Of a stretch of 64,000 bases of DNA, positions 17,508 to 26,130 are shown piece by piece. The DNA is from Bowdeniella nasicola (lineage in GTDB: Bacteria > Actinomycetota > Actinomycetes > Actinomycetales > Actinomycetaceae). Position numbers and translations under genes: made by a program. The stretch is from the NCBI GenBank assembly GCA_030537895.1, contig JAUNVA010000001.1, positions 62,001-126,000 of the forward strand, in the 5' to 3' direction. Under the pieces are notes generated by a model. That model ran no database searches and was not told the DNA's origin. It saw only the letters and a program-made list of their open reading frames with translations. The number at the start of each line of letters is the position of its first letter. The stretch's first letter is position 1.

Positions 17508-18199
17508 GCGGCAACGTCGCTGAGCTCCGAGAGTCTCTTGGGCTCGAGATCGACCCAGAACTGCTCGTACTCGCGCTCACCCACCGCTCCTTCGCCCACG
17601 AGGCGGGTGGTCTGCCCACGAACGAGCGGCTGGAGTTCCTTGGCGACTCAGTGCTAGGCATCATCGTGACGGACCACCTTTTCCACGAGTTCTCGACACA
17701 TAACGAGTACCAGCTCTCCACGATCCGTGCCGGTGTCGTCTCCCAGGATTCGCTCTCGCGGGTGGCCCGGTCCCTGAATCTCGGCAGGTACCTCCTGCTT
17801 GGTAAGGGCGAACTCAAGACTGGTGGACGGGACCGCCCCTCGATCCTGTGTGACGCGATGGAGGCCGTCATCGGGGCGGCCTACCTTTCGGCTGGATACG
17901 AGGCCACCCGGAGGTTCATCCTGCGCCTCATCATCCCGCAGATCGAGCGCGTCACCTCCCGCTGCCAGGGCGTCGACTGGCGTACCGAACTGGCGGGGAT
18001 TTTCCACGAACGAGGCATGGGTGAGCCTCAGTTCGTGCTCAGCGATACGGGCCCGGATCACGATAAAACCTACACCGCGACCCTCGCGCTTGCTGATGGC
18101 GATGTCACGGGCAGCGGCAAATCGAAAAGGGCCGCCCTCGCCCAGGCCGCCCAGCTCGCCTGCGAAGTGCTCGTGGGGAAGGACAGCGCACCCGCCTGA
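17504..18199 (+). CDS. rnc: Ribonuclease III
   Basis: A 231-aa double-strand-specific endoribonuclease for rRNA and mRNA processing. The signature NERLEFLGDSVLGIIVTDHL holds the metal-binding E and D residues. CDAMEAVIGAAYLSAGY carries the second acidic set. A C-terminal dsRNA-binding domain ends KSKRAALAQAAQLACEVL. ATGA overlap with yceD and one-base overlap with mutM (TGATG) show coupling. Confidence 0.96.
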   Translation: MSGNVAELRESLGLEIDPELLVLALTHRSFAHEAGGLPTNERLEFLGDSVLGIIVTDHLFHEFSTHNEYQLSTIRAGVVSQDSLSRVARSLNLGRYLLLGKGELKTGGRDRPSILCDAMEAVIGAAYLSAGYEATRRFILRLIIPQIERVTSRCQGVDWRTELAGIFHERGMGEPQFVLSDTGPDHDKTYTATLALADGDVTGSGKSKRAALAQAAQLACEVLVGKDSAPA

Positions 18200-19098
18200 T
18201 GCCGGAGCTACCCGAGGTTGAGACAGTGCGTGCGGGCCTCGCCACGCGCCTTGCGGGCCAGCGCATTGCGGCGGTCGAGGTTTACCATCCCCGCGCCACA
18301 CGCCGCAGCCCAGGCGGCACCGACGCGTACGTTGGAGCCCTGCGCGATGCGCGAATCGGCGGCGTTGCGCGCCGTGGCAAATATCTGTGGCTCGAAATAC
18401 CCGCGGCCCACACGGCACTGGTCTTCCACCTCGGCATGAGCGGGCAGCTTCTCATTGACCCGCGTGTGGACATGCCGCGCACCCATCTGCGGGCCCGGTA
18501 CCGGGTGGGCCCCCACGAGATGTGGTTCGTTGACCAGCGAACCTTCGGCCACACCTTAGTGAGCGCGCTCGTGCCGACGTCGGATGGCGCTCTCGGCGGC
18601 TGGGGGGCCACCATGGCCACCGTCCCCGAGGCCGTGGCCCACATCGCCCGCGATCCGCTGGATTCGGCGTGCGACCTACCCGCCACGGCGAAGGCCATGC
18701 GGCGACGCTCGACCGCCGTCAAACGCGCCCTGCTCGATCAGGGCCTCATCTCGGGAATCGGGAATATCTACGCGGATGAGGCGCTGTGGCGGGCCCGCAT
18801 GCACCCGCGACGTGCCACGGCCACCCTGCGCCAGAGCGCCGCCCTCGCGCTGCTCAGCCACGCTCGCGAGGTCATGCGGGAGGCACTTGCTGCCGGCGGC
18901 ACCTCATTTGACGCGCTCTATGTGGATGTCTCCGGTCGTTCGGGCTGGTTTGAGCGGCGACTGGACGCCTACGGGCGTGCCGGTCTGCCCTGCCGAAGAT
19001 GTGGACGCCCGCTCGTGCGCGAATCCTTCATGAATCGGTCCTCGGTTCGCTGCCCGCGCTGCCAACGCCGGCCGAGCGGTGCGCATCTCGCACCCTAG
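18199..19098 (+). CDS. mutM: Formamidopyrimidine-DNA glycosylase
   Basis: A 299-aa bifunctional DNA glycosylase/AP lyase removing 8-oxoguanine. N-terminal MPELPEVETVRAGL exposes the catalytic Pro1 and Glu2 after Met removal. The helix-two-turn-helix region is GLISGIGNIYADEALWRARMHP. The C-terminal zinc finger is CRRCGRPLVRESFMNRSSVRCPRC. All key residues are present and length is normal. It ends the long co-directional core block that began at the DAK2 gene. Confidence 0.96.
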   Translation: MPELPEVETVRAGLATRLAGQRIAAVEVYHPRATRRSPGGTDAYVGALRDARIGGVARRGKYLWLEIPAAHTALVFHLGMSGQLLIDPRVDMPRTHLRARYRVGPHEMWFVDQRTFGHTLVSALVPTSDGALGGWGATMATVPEAVAHIARDPLDSACDLPATAKAMRRRSTAVKRALLDQGLISGIGNIYADEALWRARMHPRRATATLRQSAALALLSHAREVMREALAAGGTSFDALYVDVSGRSGWFERRLDAYGRAGLPCRRCGRPLVRESFMNRSSVRCPRCQRRPSGAHLAP

Positions 19099-19140
19099 GT
19101 GCGGGTCCGCGCGGCGGATGAATCGGCTAGTGTGTGCCGT

Positions 19141-19791
19141 GTGAGTAACGAATCAGAGTCCCGGGATATTCGCGTCATGATCGTTGACGATCACGAGATC
19201 GTGCGACGAGGAATTGCCGAGATTGTCGACCGCGCCGACGGTCTCATGGTCGTGGCTGAGGCGGGGACAGTGGCGGAAGCGATCCGCCGCGCAAGCCTCG
19301 TGCAGCCCGAAGTCATCTTGGTGGACCTGCAGCTGCCCGACGGCACCGGTATCGACATCATCAAGGCGCTCGGAGAGCAGCTCCCGGACGTCAAGGCGAT
19401 CGTGCTGACGAGTTTCGATGACGACGACGCCCTCGCCCAGGCCTTGCACGCTGGAGCGAAGGCTTACCTGTTGAAGACGGTGCGCGGCGTCGAAATCGCG
19501 GACGTCGTACGCGCCGTGGCCGACGGGCGGATCCTGCTCGATGAGCGAACCGTGACCCGTCGGCGCGCCGACCACGGAGACCCGACTGCGAATCTTACGC
19601 CGTCGGAACGCAAGGTCCTTGAACTCATCGGCGACGGGCTCTCCAATCGGGAGATCGGGGATCGCCTCGGGGTCGCGGAGAAAACCGTGAAGAATCACAT
19701 CACCGCGCTCCTGGCGAAGATGGGACTGCAACGCCGCACTCAGGTCGCCGCGTGGGTCGCAGGTCAGCGGGCAGCAGGCTGGCGTCAGTAG
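19141..19791 (+). CDS. NarL-family response regulator, DevR/DosR-like
   Basis: A 216-aa two-domain regulator from a GTG at 19141. The receiver has VMIVDDHEIVRRGIAEI, phospho-acceptor Asp62 in VILVDLQLPDG, the switch Thr in IVLTSF and the Lys of YLLKT. The C-terminal LuxR-type HTH reads LTPSERKVLELIGDGLSNREI, and its recognition helix is AEKTVKNHI followed by LLAKMGLQRRTQVAA. That helix keeps the K/K/N residues that contact the GGGACT half-site in M. tuberculosis DosR (recalled from the literature). It is convergent with the kinase gene, stops one base apart. Inferred role: activation of cydABDC through the DosR box at 27671-27684. Confidence 0.85.
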   Translation: MSNESESRDIRVMIVDDHEIVRRGIAEIVDRADGLMVVAEAGTVAEAIRRASLVQPEVILVDLQLPDGTGIDIIKALGEQLPDVKAIVLTSFDDDDALAQALHAGAKAYLLKTVRGVEIADVVRAVADGRILLDERTVTRRRADHGDPTANLTPSERKVLELIGDGLSNREIGDRLGVAEKTVKNHITALLAKMGLQRRTQVAAWVAGQRAAGWRQ

Positions 19792-19792
19792 T

Positions 19793-21448
19793 TCAGGTGA
19801 GGGGCGCCTGCCACTGCACCATTGTGCCGCGCCCTGACTCGGGACGGCCGACCGAGAAGGAACCGCCGTGGCGGCGTGCCCGCGCGGCGAGGTTATCCAG
19901 GCCCGATCGCCGTGAAGAACCCGGATCCAAGCCGAGTCCGTCGTCCTCCACCTCGATCTCGATACGCCCCGTCGGGCCTCGCCCGCGCACCGCGACCCGT
20001 ACCTGGACGCTGCTCGCCTTAGCGTGGCGGGCCGCGTTGGATAGTCCCTCACGGACGACAGCGACGACGTCGTCGGCGATGTCCGGATCGACGCGCGCGT
20101 CGAGCTGATCGACGAGTTCGCCGTCGTCCTCACGCTCGTCCACGTTGTGGCCATCCACGGAGATGACGAGGGATGGCGCGAACCCGAGGGCGGTGCGCCC
20201 GAGGCTGGCCTCACGTCGGAGCCGCTCCACGATGACGAGTGCCTCACCGGGTTCGCGGAGCCGGTGCACGATCGAGCGGATCTGACGCACGGACTCGTCG
20301 ACGGAACTGAGGGAGTATTCAAGGAGCTGGACGAGGTCTTCGCGTCCCGTCGCGCGCGCCTGCTCACGGGCAGACTCAAGCTGCATGCCGGTCGCGAAGA
20401 GCTGCTGGATGGCGAGGTCGTGCAGGTCCCGACCGATCCGTGCCCGCTCGTCACCGAGGGCTGCGACATCCTCGGCATGGCGAGCAGCCGCGAGCTCGAG
20501 TGCGAGCCCGGCCTGTTGGGCGACCGCCTCCGCCATGATGAGGTCCGCGCCCTCGAAGGAGGGGCGGCCGGGGCGGCGCAGGAGGATCAGCACACCCATG
20601 CGCGCCCCGCGCACGATCATCGGGGCGTAAAGGGCGGAACCGAAACCGAGCAGCTGGGGGATCCGCACGGTACTCGCACGCTGGAGCGAGTCGACGATCA
20701 GGCCCGTGCCGTCTTCGAGGGCGGTCAGGGCACGCCCGTCCGGTGGGAAGATGATGCCGAGCAGGTCGCGGGCCCGGTAGCCGTCTGAGATCTCGCAAGC
20801 CCAGCTTTCGCCGATGGAGGGCAACACGATGCAGGAGGTGTCGGCCTCGGAGACCTCTCGCACGCGCGAGGCGATCATGCCGAGGGCTTCCTCCTCCTCC
20901 GTACCTTCCAGGAGAGTGGTGGTGATCTCTTGCGAGACCTGGATCCAGCGTTCCCGGGCTCGAGCCTGACCGTAGAGGCGGGAGTTTTCCACGGCGACCG
21001 CGGCGGCCTGCGCCAGCGCCTCGATTTGGCGCTGATCCTTGGCGGTGAACCCGCCCTCTTTGCCGGCGAGATAGAGGCGGCCATAGACCTGGGCACGGAT
21101 CGTGACGGGTACGCCAAGGAACGTGGTCATGGCGGGGTGGTCGTCGGGGAAGCCGTGGAAGTCGGGGTGTTGCGTGAGGTCATCCAGCACGATTGCCCCG
21201 TGATCGATGATGGCACCGAGCACGCCGGTGCCGCGGGGCGGATGGCCGATTGCGGCGGCCTGTTGCGCGCTCATTCCAGAATAGACAAACTGCACGGTCG
21301 TGCCGTCCGCCGCGAGCACACCGAGTGCCGCATAGGGTGCGCCCGTCAGATCCCGGGAGATGTCGACAAAGCGCTGCAGCAGCTCGGCGGTATCGAGCGT
21401 CGCGGTGAGATCGAGGGCGGCACCATAGAGGTGCTGATCGATACTCAC
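19793..21448 (-). CDS. GAF-GAF sensor histidine kinase, DevS/DosT-like
   Basis: A 551-aa kinase with GAF-A (about 20-155), GAF-B (about 170-315), a HisKA_3 dimerisation domain with phospho-acceptor His343 (GRDLHDLAIQQL) and a HATPase_c domain (EGLSNAARHA, EDDGLGLD, SGLDNLAARARRHGG). There is no transmembrane helix, so it is cytosolic. In GAF-A, His104 (HPAMTTFLGVPV) and Tyr126 (GRLYL) are 22 residues apart. In mycobacterial DevS the same spacing separates haem ligand His149 and distal Tyr171, so haem binding is plausible. The GTG start at 21448 has AGGAGGAGGG upstream and overlaps the cydC stop (GTGA), placing the kinase in the cyd operon. Confidence 0.88.
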   Translation of the reverse strand: MSIDQHLYGAALDLTATLDTAELLQRFVDISRDLTGAPYAALGVLAADGTTVQFVYSGMSAQQAAAIGHPPRGTGVLGAIIDHGAIVLDDLTQHPDFHGFPDDHPAMTTFLGVPVTIRAQVYGRLYLAGKEGGFTAKDQRQIEALAQAAAVAVENSRLYGQARARERWIQVSQEITTTLLEGTEEEEALGMIASRVREVSEADTSCIVLPSIGESWACEISDGYRARDLLGIIFPPDGRALTALEDGTGLIVDSLQRASTVRIPQLLGFGSALYAPMIVRGARMGVLILLRRPGRPSFEGADLIMAEAVAQQAGLALELAAARHAEDVAALGDERARIGRDLHDLAIQQLFATGMQLESAREQARATGREDLVQLLEYSLSSVDESVRQIRSIVHRLREPGEALVIVERLRREASLGRTALGFAPSLVISVDGHNVDEREDDGELVDQLDARVDPDIADDVVAVVREGLSNAARHAKASSVQVRVAVRGRGPTGRIEIEVEDDGLGLDPGSSRRSGLDNLAARARRHGGSFSVGRPESGRGTMVQWQAPLT

Positions 21449-23232
21449 GTGCCCTCCTCCTGTCTGAGCGCCCACCGATAGTACTCGTTGCGGGCTACCA
21501 ACTCGGCATGGGTCCCTCGATCCAGGATATGCGCAACGCCACCAGGTCCGGCACCCATCACGATGACTTCATCCACACCGGCTAGGGGGGTGAGGCGGTG
21601 GGTGACAAGGACGAGGCCGCGATCGGCCGAGGACGCGTCAATCAGATCTCCGATGAGGCGGTCGGCGGTGTCCGAGTCGAGGTGCTCGGCGGTCTCGTCC
21701 ATGAGGAGGAGGGGAGCGGGAGCGGCGAGTGCTCGGGCAAGCAGGAGGCGACGACGTTCCCCGCCGGAGACGGTGCGCGCGTCGGCTCCGAGCATGGTGT
21801 CGAGTCCCTCGGGTAGGGCCGCGAGCCAGTCCGAGAGGCCGGCGCGGCCCACGAGTTCCGTCGCCTCCTCGCGCGTGAGGGCGCCGTTGGCAACGCGCAG
21901 GTTCTCGAGGACCGAGGCGTGGAAGATGTGGGCGTCCTCCTCAGTGAGGCTGACCACCCCGTTGAGCGCCTCGCGCTCCGGAGTTTCACCGGGGCCCGCG
22001 ATCGGGACACCGTCGAGAGTCAGCGTTCCCCCCGGGAGGTAGCCGGCCAGGGTGGCGAGCAGGGTCGTTTTGCCGATCCCGGAGGGCCCAACGATCGCGA
22101 CTGAGCGTCCGACCTCAGCGCGCAGGCTGACGTGCTCGGCGACGGGGGAGTGGCCTGGCCAGGCGAGCTGCGCGTCCTGCAGCTCGAGGACGGCGTGTGG
22201 TGTCGCGGGCTGCGGGCTGCCCGGTGCCGGGACGGGGTCCAGGCTCTCAGGCAGCGCTTGAGTCACGGGCGCACCATGGGCGGCGTCCAACAGCTCGAGG
22301 ATCCGAGTGGCGGCGGTGGCCGAGCGGATGAGTTGCACGGCCGCCGGACCAAGCCTTGAGGTGGCTTCGAAGGCGGCAAGGGTCAGGAGCACCACGACGG
22401 CGAGCTCGACTTCGACGAGCACGCCGGTGTGCACCTGCTGGATTCCGATGACGGTGACGGCGAAGACCGCCGCAAGCTGGGAGAGCATGTCGAATGCGGA
22501 GCCGAGTGCGGCCGGCACCGCAGCGCGGTCACTCGTGGCGGTCAGGTCCGCCTCGGCGCGTCCGATCCGGGTGAGCGTGGCGGGCACGGCACCGCTGACG
22601 CGCAGTTCCGTCGTGTCCTCGGCGAGGACGAGCGCCTCAGCGCCGAGGTCGAGCTCCGCGCCGCGCCGTTCCCGTTCGGCGATCGCTGCGCCCCGCATCG
22701 TGAAGTAGGGGCCCACGAGGCCGGCGGCCAGCTGCGCGAGTGCGACGGCGAGGGCGAGCGCCGGGGAGAAGAATGCGAGCGCGATCACGACGCCAATTCC
22801 CACGACGGCGGCGACAGCGGCGGGGAGCAGCGACAGGACGACGACGTTTGCGACCTCCTCAACGTCGGTCGAGGTACGAGCGAGCAGGTCACCGCGACGC
22901 AGGTGCCGTAGGGTGGCGACGCGGCCGCGCGAGATGATGCGGTAGGTCTGCTCCCGGATCGAGGCCATCCCATCGAGGGCCACCTGATGGGAGGCGAGGC
23001 GCTCGAGGTACCTCATGATGGGACGCGAGACTCCGAACGTGCGGACCGCCACCGCCGCGACGGTCAGCGAGAGGACGTGCGGCATCTGGGAGGCCCGGGC
23101 AATCAGCCAACCGGCGACAGCGGACAGCGCGATTGCCGAGCCGAGGCCGGCGGCACCCGCAAGGACAGCGAGTACGAAGCGGCCGATCCGGAGCTGGAGT
23201 AGGGGCAGGATACGGCGCAGGTCCGAGATCAT
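21445..23232 (-). CDS. cydC: Thiol reductant ABC exporter subunit CydC
   Basis: A 595-aa half-transporter: six-helix membrane domain (about 1-310), then an ATPase domain with Walker A VGPSGIGKTTLLATLAGY, signature SGGERRRLLLARALA and Walker B LLLMDETAEHLDSDT. With CydD it exports glutathione/cysteine-type thiols, or supports haem handling, needed to assemble cytochrome bd. ATGA coupling to cydD and GTGA coupling to the kinase gene. Walker B reads DET in place of the usual DEP or DEA, a variant seen in CydC proteins. Confidence 0.92.
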   Translation of the reverse strand: MISDLRRILPLLQLRIGRFVLAVLAGAAGLGSAIALSAVAGWLIARASQMPHVLSLTVAAVAVRTFGVSRPIMRYLERLASHQVALDGMASIREQTYRIISRGRVATLRHLRRGDLLARTSTDVEEVANVVVLSLLPAAVAAVVGIGVVIALAFFSPALALAVALAQLAAGLVGPYFTMRGAAIAERERRGAELDLGAEALVLAEDTTELRVSGAVPATLTRIGRAEADLTATSDRAAVPAALGSAFDMLSQLAAVFAVTVIGIQQVHTGVLVEVELAVVVLLTLAAFEATSRLGPAAVQLIRSATAATRILELLDAAHGAPVTQALPESLDPVPAPGSPQPATPHAVLELQDAQLAWPGHSPVAEHVSLRAEVGRSVAIVGPSGIGKTTLLATLAGYLPGGTLTLDGVPIAGPGETPEREALNGVVSLTEEDAHIFHASVLENLRVANGALTREEATELVGRAGLSDWLAALPEGLDTMLGADARTVSGGERRRLLLARALAAPAPLLLMDETAEHLDSDTADRLIGDLIDASSADRGLVLVTHRLTPLAGVDEVIVMGAGPGGVAHILDRGTHAELVARNEYYRWALRQEEGT

Positions 23233-24908
23233 GCGCTCACCGCCTGCAGGGAACGCACCTCGAGGCGCTCGTCGGCGAGCGCCATGAGTGCGGGCCGGTG
23301 CGCGACAACCAGGACGGTGGCGCCCCGCTCGCGCAGTGACATGAGTGTTCTCAACACGGCTTGTTCGCTCGCGGCGTCCAGGTGGGCACTCGGCTCGTCA
23401 AAGATCATGACGGGGGTCGGTTCGGCGAGCGCGCGCGTGAGGGCGAGGCGCTGACGCTGCCCGACTGATAGGCCGAGCCCGCCGTGGCCCACGCGTGTCA
23501 ACCATCCCTCGGGTAGCTCGGCTACAACATCCGCGAAACCGGTGGTCTGCGCCGCGGCGCGTAGCTGAGCAGAAGCATGCTCGCCCGCTTCGGAGAACTG
23601 ATCGAGGATCGTTCCGGGCGCGATGGTGGGGCGCTGGGGAACCCACGTGCACCAGCGGTGCCACGACTCCCAGGTGAGCTCGTGGACGGCTCTGGCCGTG
23701 CCGTCTGAAAAGCTGAGTGCGACGCGCCCGCTTGACGGTTCAATCACGCCGAGGGCAGCCATAACGGCCGTGGTCTTGCCCGCTCCCGACTCGCCGACGA
23801 GCGCGGTAATGGCGCCCGGGCGGGCCATACCGCTGAGCGCCGCGGGAGCCTCGAGTGCCCGCCCCGGAGCCCGGACAGTGAGGTTTTCGAAGGTGAGGGT
23901 GGCGGCTGCGCCCGGCGCGCTCGGTTCGGGCGCCGAGATGCTGCCCTCGCTCGGGACCGGGGTAGCCAGCAGATCAAGGGTGGCATCAGCGGCGGCGACG
24001 CCGTCGGCCGAATCGTGGAAGTGGGCACCGACCTGCCGCAGCGGCTGGAAGCACTCGGGGGCGAGCATGATGACCACGAGTCCGGGCAGCAGCGTCATGA
24101 GGCCCGAGACCAGACGCATCCCCACGCCGACGGCCACAAGAGCGACGGACAGGGTCGTGAGAAACTCGAGGACCGCTCCCGACAGAAATGCCACACGCAG
24201 GGTCTGCATCGTGACCTTGGTGTAGGTGGCGGCGAGGACTTTCACTCGAGTGATGGGACCCAGCTCGCGGCCGAAACCGCGCAGGGTCGGCAGGCCCGCG
24301 AGCAGGTCGATCACCTCGGCATTGAGAGATCGCATGCGGGCGAGCTTCGTCGTCGAGTAGGACTGGGTCATCCAACCGACGAGTGCCATGAACACGGGGA
24401 TCAAAGGAATCGTGAACAGAATCGTGAGGCCCGCGACCCAGTCGTAGAAAAAGACGACCAGCAGGGTCGCTGGCGTGACTGTGACGGCGAGGAGGAGCTG
24501 GGGGACGTAGTTCACGAAGTAGGGGCGCAGGTCTTCCAGGCCCTGAGTGGCGAGCGTGACGACGTCGGCGCCGGGAGCGACGGTGGCACGCGGTCCGCGC
24601 GCAACGACGTGTGCGAACACCTTGGAGCGGAGTTCGGCGACCACGCGATCGGCAGAGCGGTGGGCAAAGCGGTCGTGCACAAATGTGAGGAGGACACGGG
24701 CGAGGATCACGGCCCCAAGGGCTTGCAGAGTCGGAATCCGCGAGGAGAAACTCGCCCCCGAGGTGATGACGGGCGTGATCGCGTGAGCGATCAGGATCGC
24801 CTGGGCGACGATCAGAGCCGCCTGCGCGAAACCGGTGACGGCACTAAAGATGATGGAGCGCCGGGCGGCGCGGACCTCGGTAAGTAGGCGTGGGTCAAGG
24901 GGCTTCAC
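23229..24908 (-). CDS. cydD: Thiol reductant ABC exporter subunit CydD
   Basis: A 559-aa half-transporter with an N-terminal membrane domain and ATPase motifs VGESGAGKTTAVMAALG, LSVGQRQRLALTRALA and VMIFDEPSAHLDAASEQ. It is the partner of CydC. It starts with GTG and lacks a strong ribosome-binding site. It is separated from cydB by 85 bp that contain a perfect stem-loop, so it may be expressed from its own promoter or by read-through from cydAB. Confidence 0.92.
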   Translation of the reverse strand: MKPLDPRLLTEVRAARRSIIFSAVTGFAQAALIVAQAILIAHAITPVITSGASFSSRIPTLQALGAVILARVLLTFVHDRFAHRSADRVVAELRSKVFAHVVARGPRATVAPGADVVTLATQGLEDLRPYFVNYVPQLLLAVTVTPATLLVVFFYDWVAGLTILFTIPLIPVFMALVGWMTQSYSTTKLARMRSLNAEVIDLLAGLPTLRGFGRELGPITRVKVLAATYTKVTMQTLRVAFLSGAVLEFLTTLSVALVAVGVGMRLVSGLMTLLPGLVVIMLAPECFQPLRQVGAHFHDSADGVAAADATLDLLATPVPSEGSISAPEPSAPGAAATLTFENLTVRAPGRALEAPAALSGMARPGAITALVGESGAGKTTAVMAALGVIEPSSGRVALSFSDGTARAVHELTWESWHRWCTWVPQRPTIAPGTILDQFSEAGEHASAQLRAAAQTTGFADVVAELPEGWLTRVGHGGLGLSVGQRQRLALTRALAEPTPVMIFDEPSAHLDAASEQAVLRTLMSLRERGATVLVVAHRPALMALADERLEVRSLQAVSA

Positions 24909-24948
24909 AGTGGCTCATTATTCCAGGTTGGTCGATTCGGACACGCGA

Positions 24949-24979
24949 ACGGCGGCCGGGCACGGAGCCCGGCCGCCGT
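24949..24979. terminator. Stem-loop between cydB and cydD
   Basis: A perfect 13-bp inverted repeat (24949-24961 with 24967-24979, arms ACGGCGGCCGGGC and complement, loop ACGGA). It lies 14 bp after the cydB stop on the minus strand. It should terminate or attenuate transcription between cydAB and cydDC-kinase, or stabilise the cydAB message. Confidence 0.75.
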
Positions 24980-24993
24980 CAGCGATCGTGTGC

Positions 24994-26112
24994 CTAGTGC
25001 GCAGACACTTCGCGCGCGAGGCCAGCGTTTTGCTCGGGCACGAGATCCACCGTGAGGCGACGACGGAAGATCCAGTAGGTCCACGCCATGTAGACGAGGA
25101 CGACCGGTACGAGCGTGAGGGCCACGAGCGTCATCACGGGGAGCGTCTGCTCCGAGGAGGACGCCGCAGCGATGGTCAGCGAGTAGGCTTCGTCGACCGA
25201 GGACTTCATCACGTAGGGGTACATCGTGGAGAAGATCAGCACGACGGCGAACACGGCGGCAACCGCGTTCGCGATGAAGGCCCAGCCCTCCCGCTCCGCC
25301 TGCGTGGCGAGCACGACGCCCACCAGCGCGACCGCGGCGCCGACGAGCCCGACCCAGCCGAGCCAGTGGCCACCGTGGCCGAGCTGCGCCCAGATGGCCC
25401 AGACAGCGGCGACCACGAGGGAGACGATCGAGAACTTCTTCGCCGCCTCAGTGGCGCGGCGCTGCAGGTCACCCGCGGTCTTCAGCGCAATGAAGATGGC
25501 TCCGTGCGTGAGGAACAGACCCACGGTGACGAGGCCACCGAGGATCGTGAACGGGGTGAGCAGGGAGAAGAACCCGGAGAAGCCACCGGGCATGTAGTGC
25601 GCGGCTTCGGCCCCCGTCATGGAGGCAACCTGGTCCGCAGGAATCTGCGTCCAGGTGCCGCGCTCCACGACGATGACGTTCATGCCCTGCACGAGATTCG
25701 CGAAGGCGACGCCCCACAGGAAGGTTGCGATCCAGGCGCTGACGGTGTGGATCCAGTCCCACCGCGCACCCCAGGCGGGGTTCGAGATCTTGCCGCGCCA
25801 TTCGATGGCGACGATCCGCAGGATCAGGACGACGAGGATCACGAACAGCGCGAGGTAGAAGCCCGAGAACATCGTGGCGTACCAGGCGGGGAAGGCCGCG
25901 AAGGTCGCGCCACCGGCGGTGAGCAGCCACACCTCGTTGCCGTCCCAGTGGGGGCCGATCGTGTTGAGCATCAGGCGACGTTCCCGAGTGTTCTTCGGCA
26001 GCCAGTGCAGCAGCATGCCCACACCAAAGTCGAAGCCCTCGAGGACAAGGTATCCGGCCCACAGGACCGCGATGAGGATGAACCAGAGAATTTGAAGGAA
26101 TTCGTAACTCAT
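24994..26112 (-). CDS. cydB: Cytochrome bd ubiquinol/menaquinol oxidase subunit II
   Basis: A 372-aa integral membrane protein with about nine helices. N-terminal ILWFILIAVLWAGYLVLEGFDFGVGML is the family signature, followed by NTIGPHWDGNEVWLLTAGGATFAAFP. It forms the CydAB heterodimer, the high-affinity terminal oxidase for microaerobic growth. GGAAAGGAG lies upstream of the ATG, and cydA ends 18 bp before it. Confidence 0.96.
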   Translation of the reverse strand: MSYEFLQILWFILIAVLWAGYLVLEGFDFGVGMLLHWLPKNTRERRLMLNTIGPHWDGNEVWLLTAGGATFAAFPAWYATMFSGFYLALFVILVVLILRIVAIEWRGKISNPAWGARWDWIHTVSAWIATFLWGVAFANLVQGMNVIVVERGTWTQIPADQVASMTGAEAAHYMPGGFSGFFSLLTPFTILGGLVTVGLFLTHGAIFIALKTAGDLQRRATEAAKKFSIVSLVVAAVWAIWAQLGHGGHWLGWVGLVGAAVALVGVVLATQAEREGWAFIANAVAAVFAVVLIFSTMYPYVMKSSVDEAYSLTIAAASSSEQTLPVMTLVALTLVPVVLVYMAWTYWIFRRRLTVDLVPEQNAGLAREVSAH

Positions 26113-26130
26113 GTTGTTCTCCTTTCCGGT

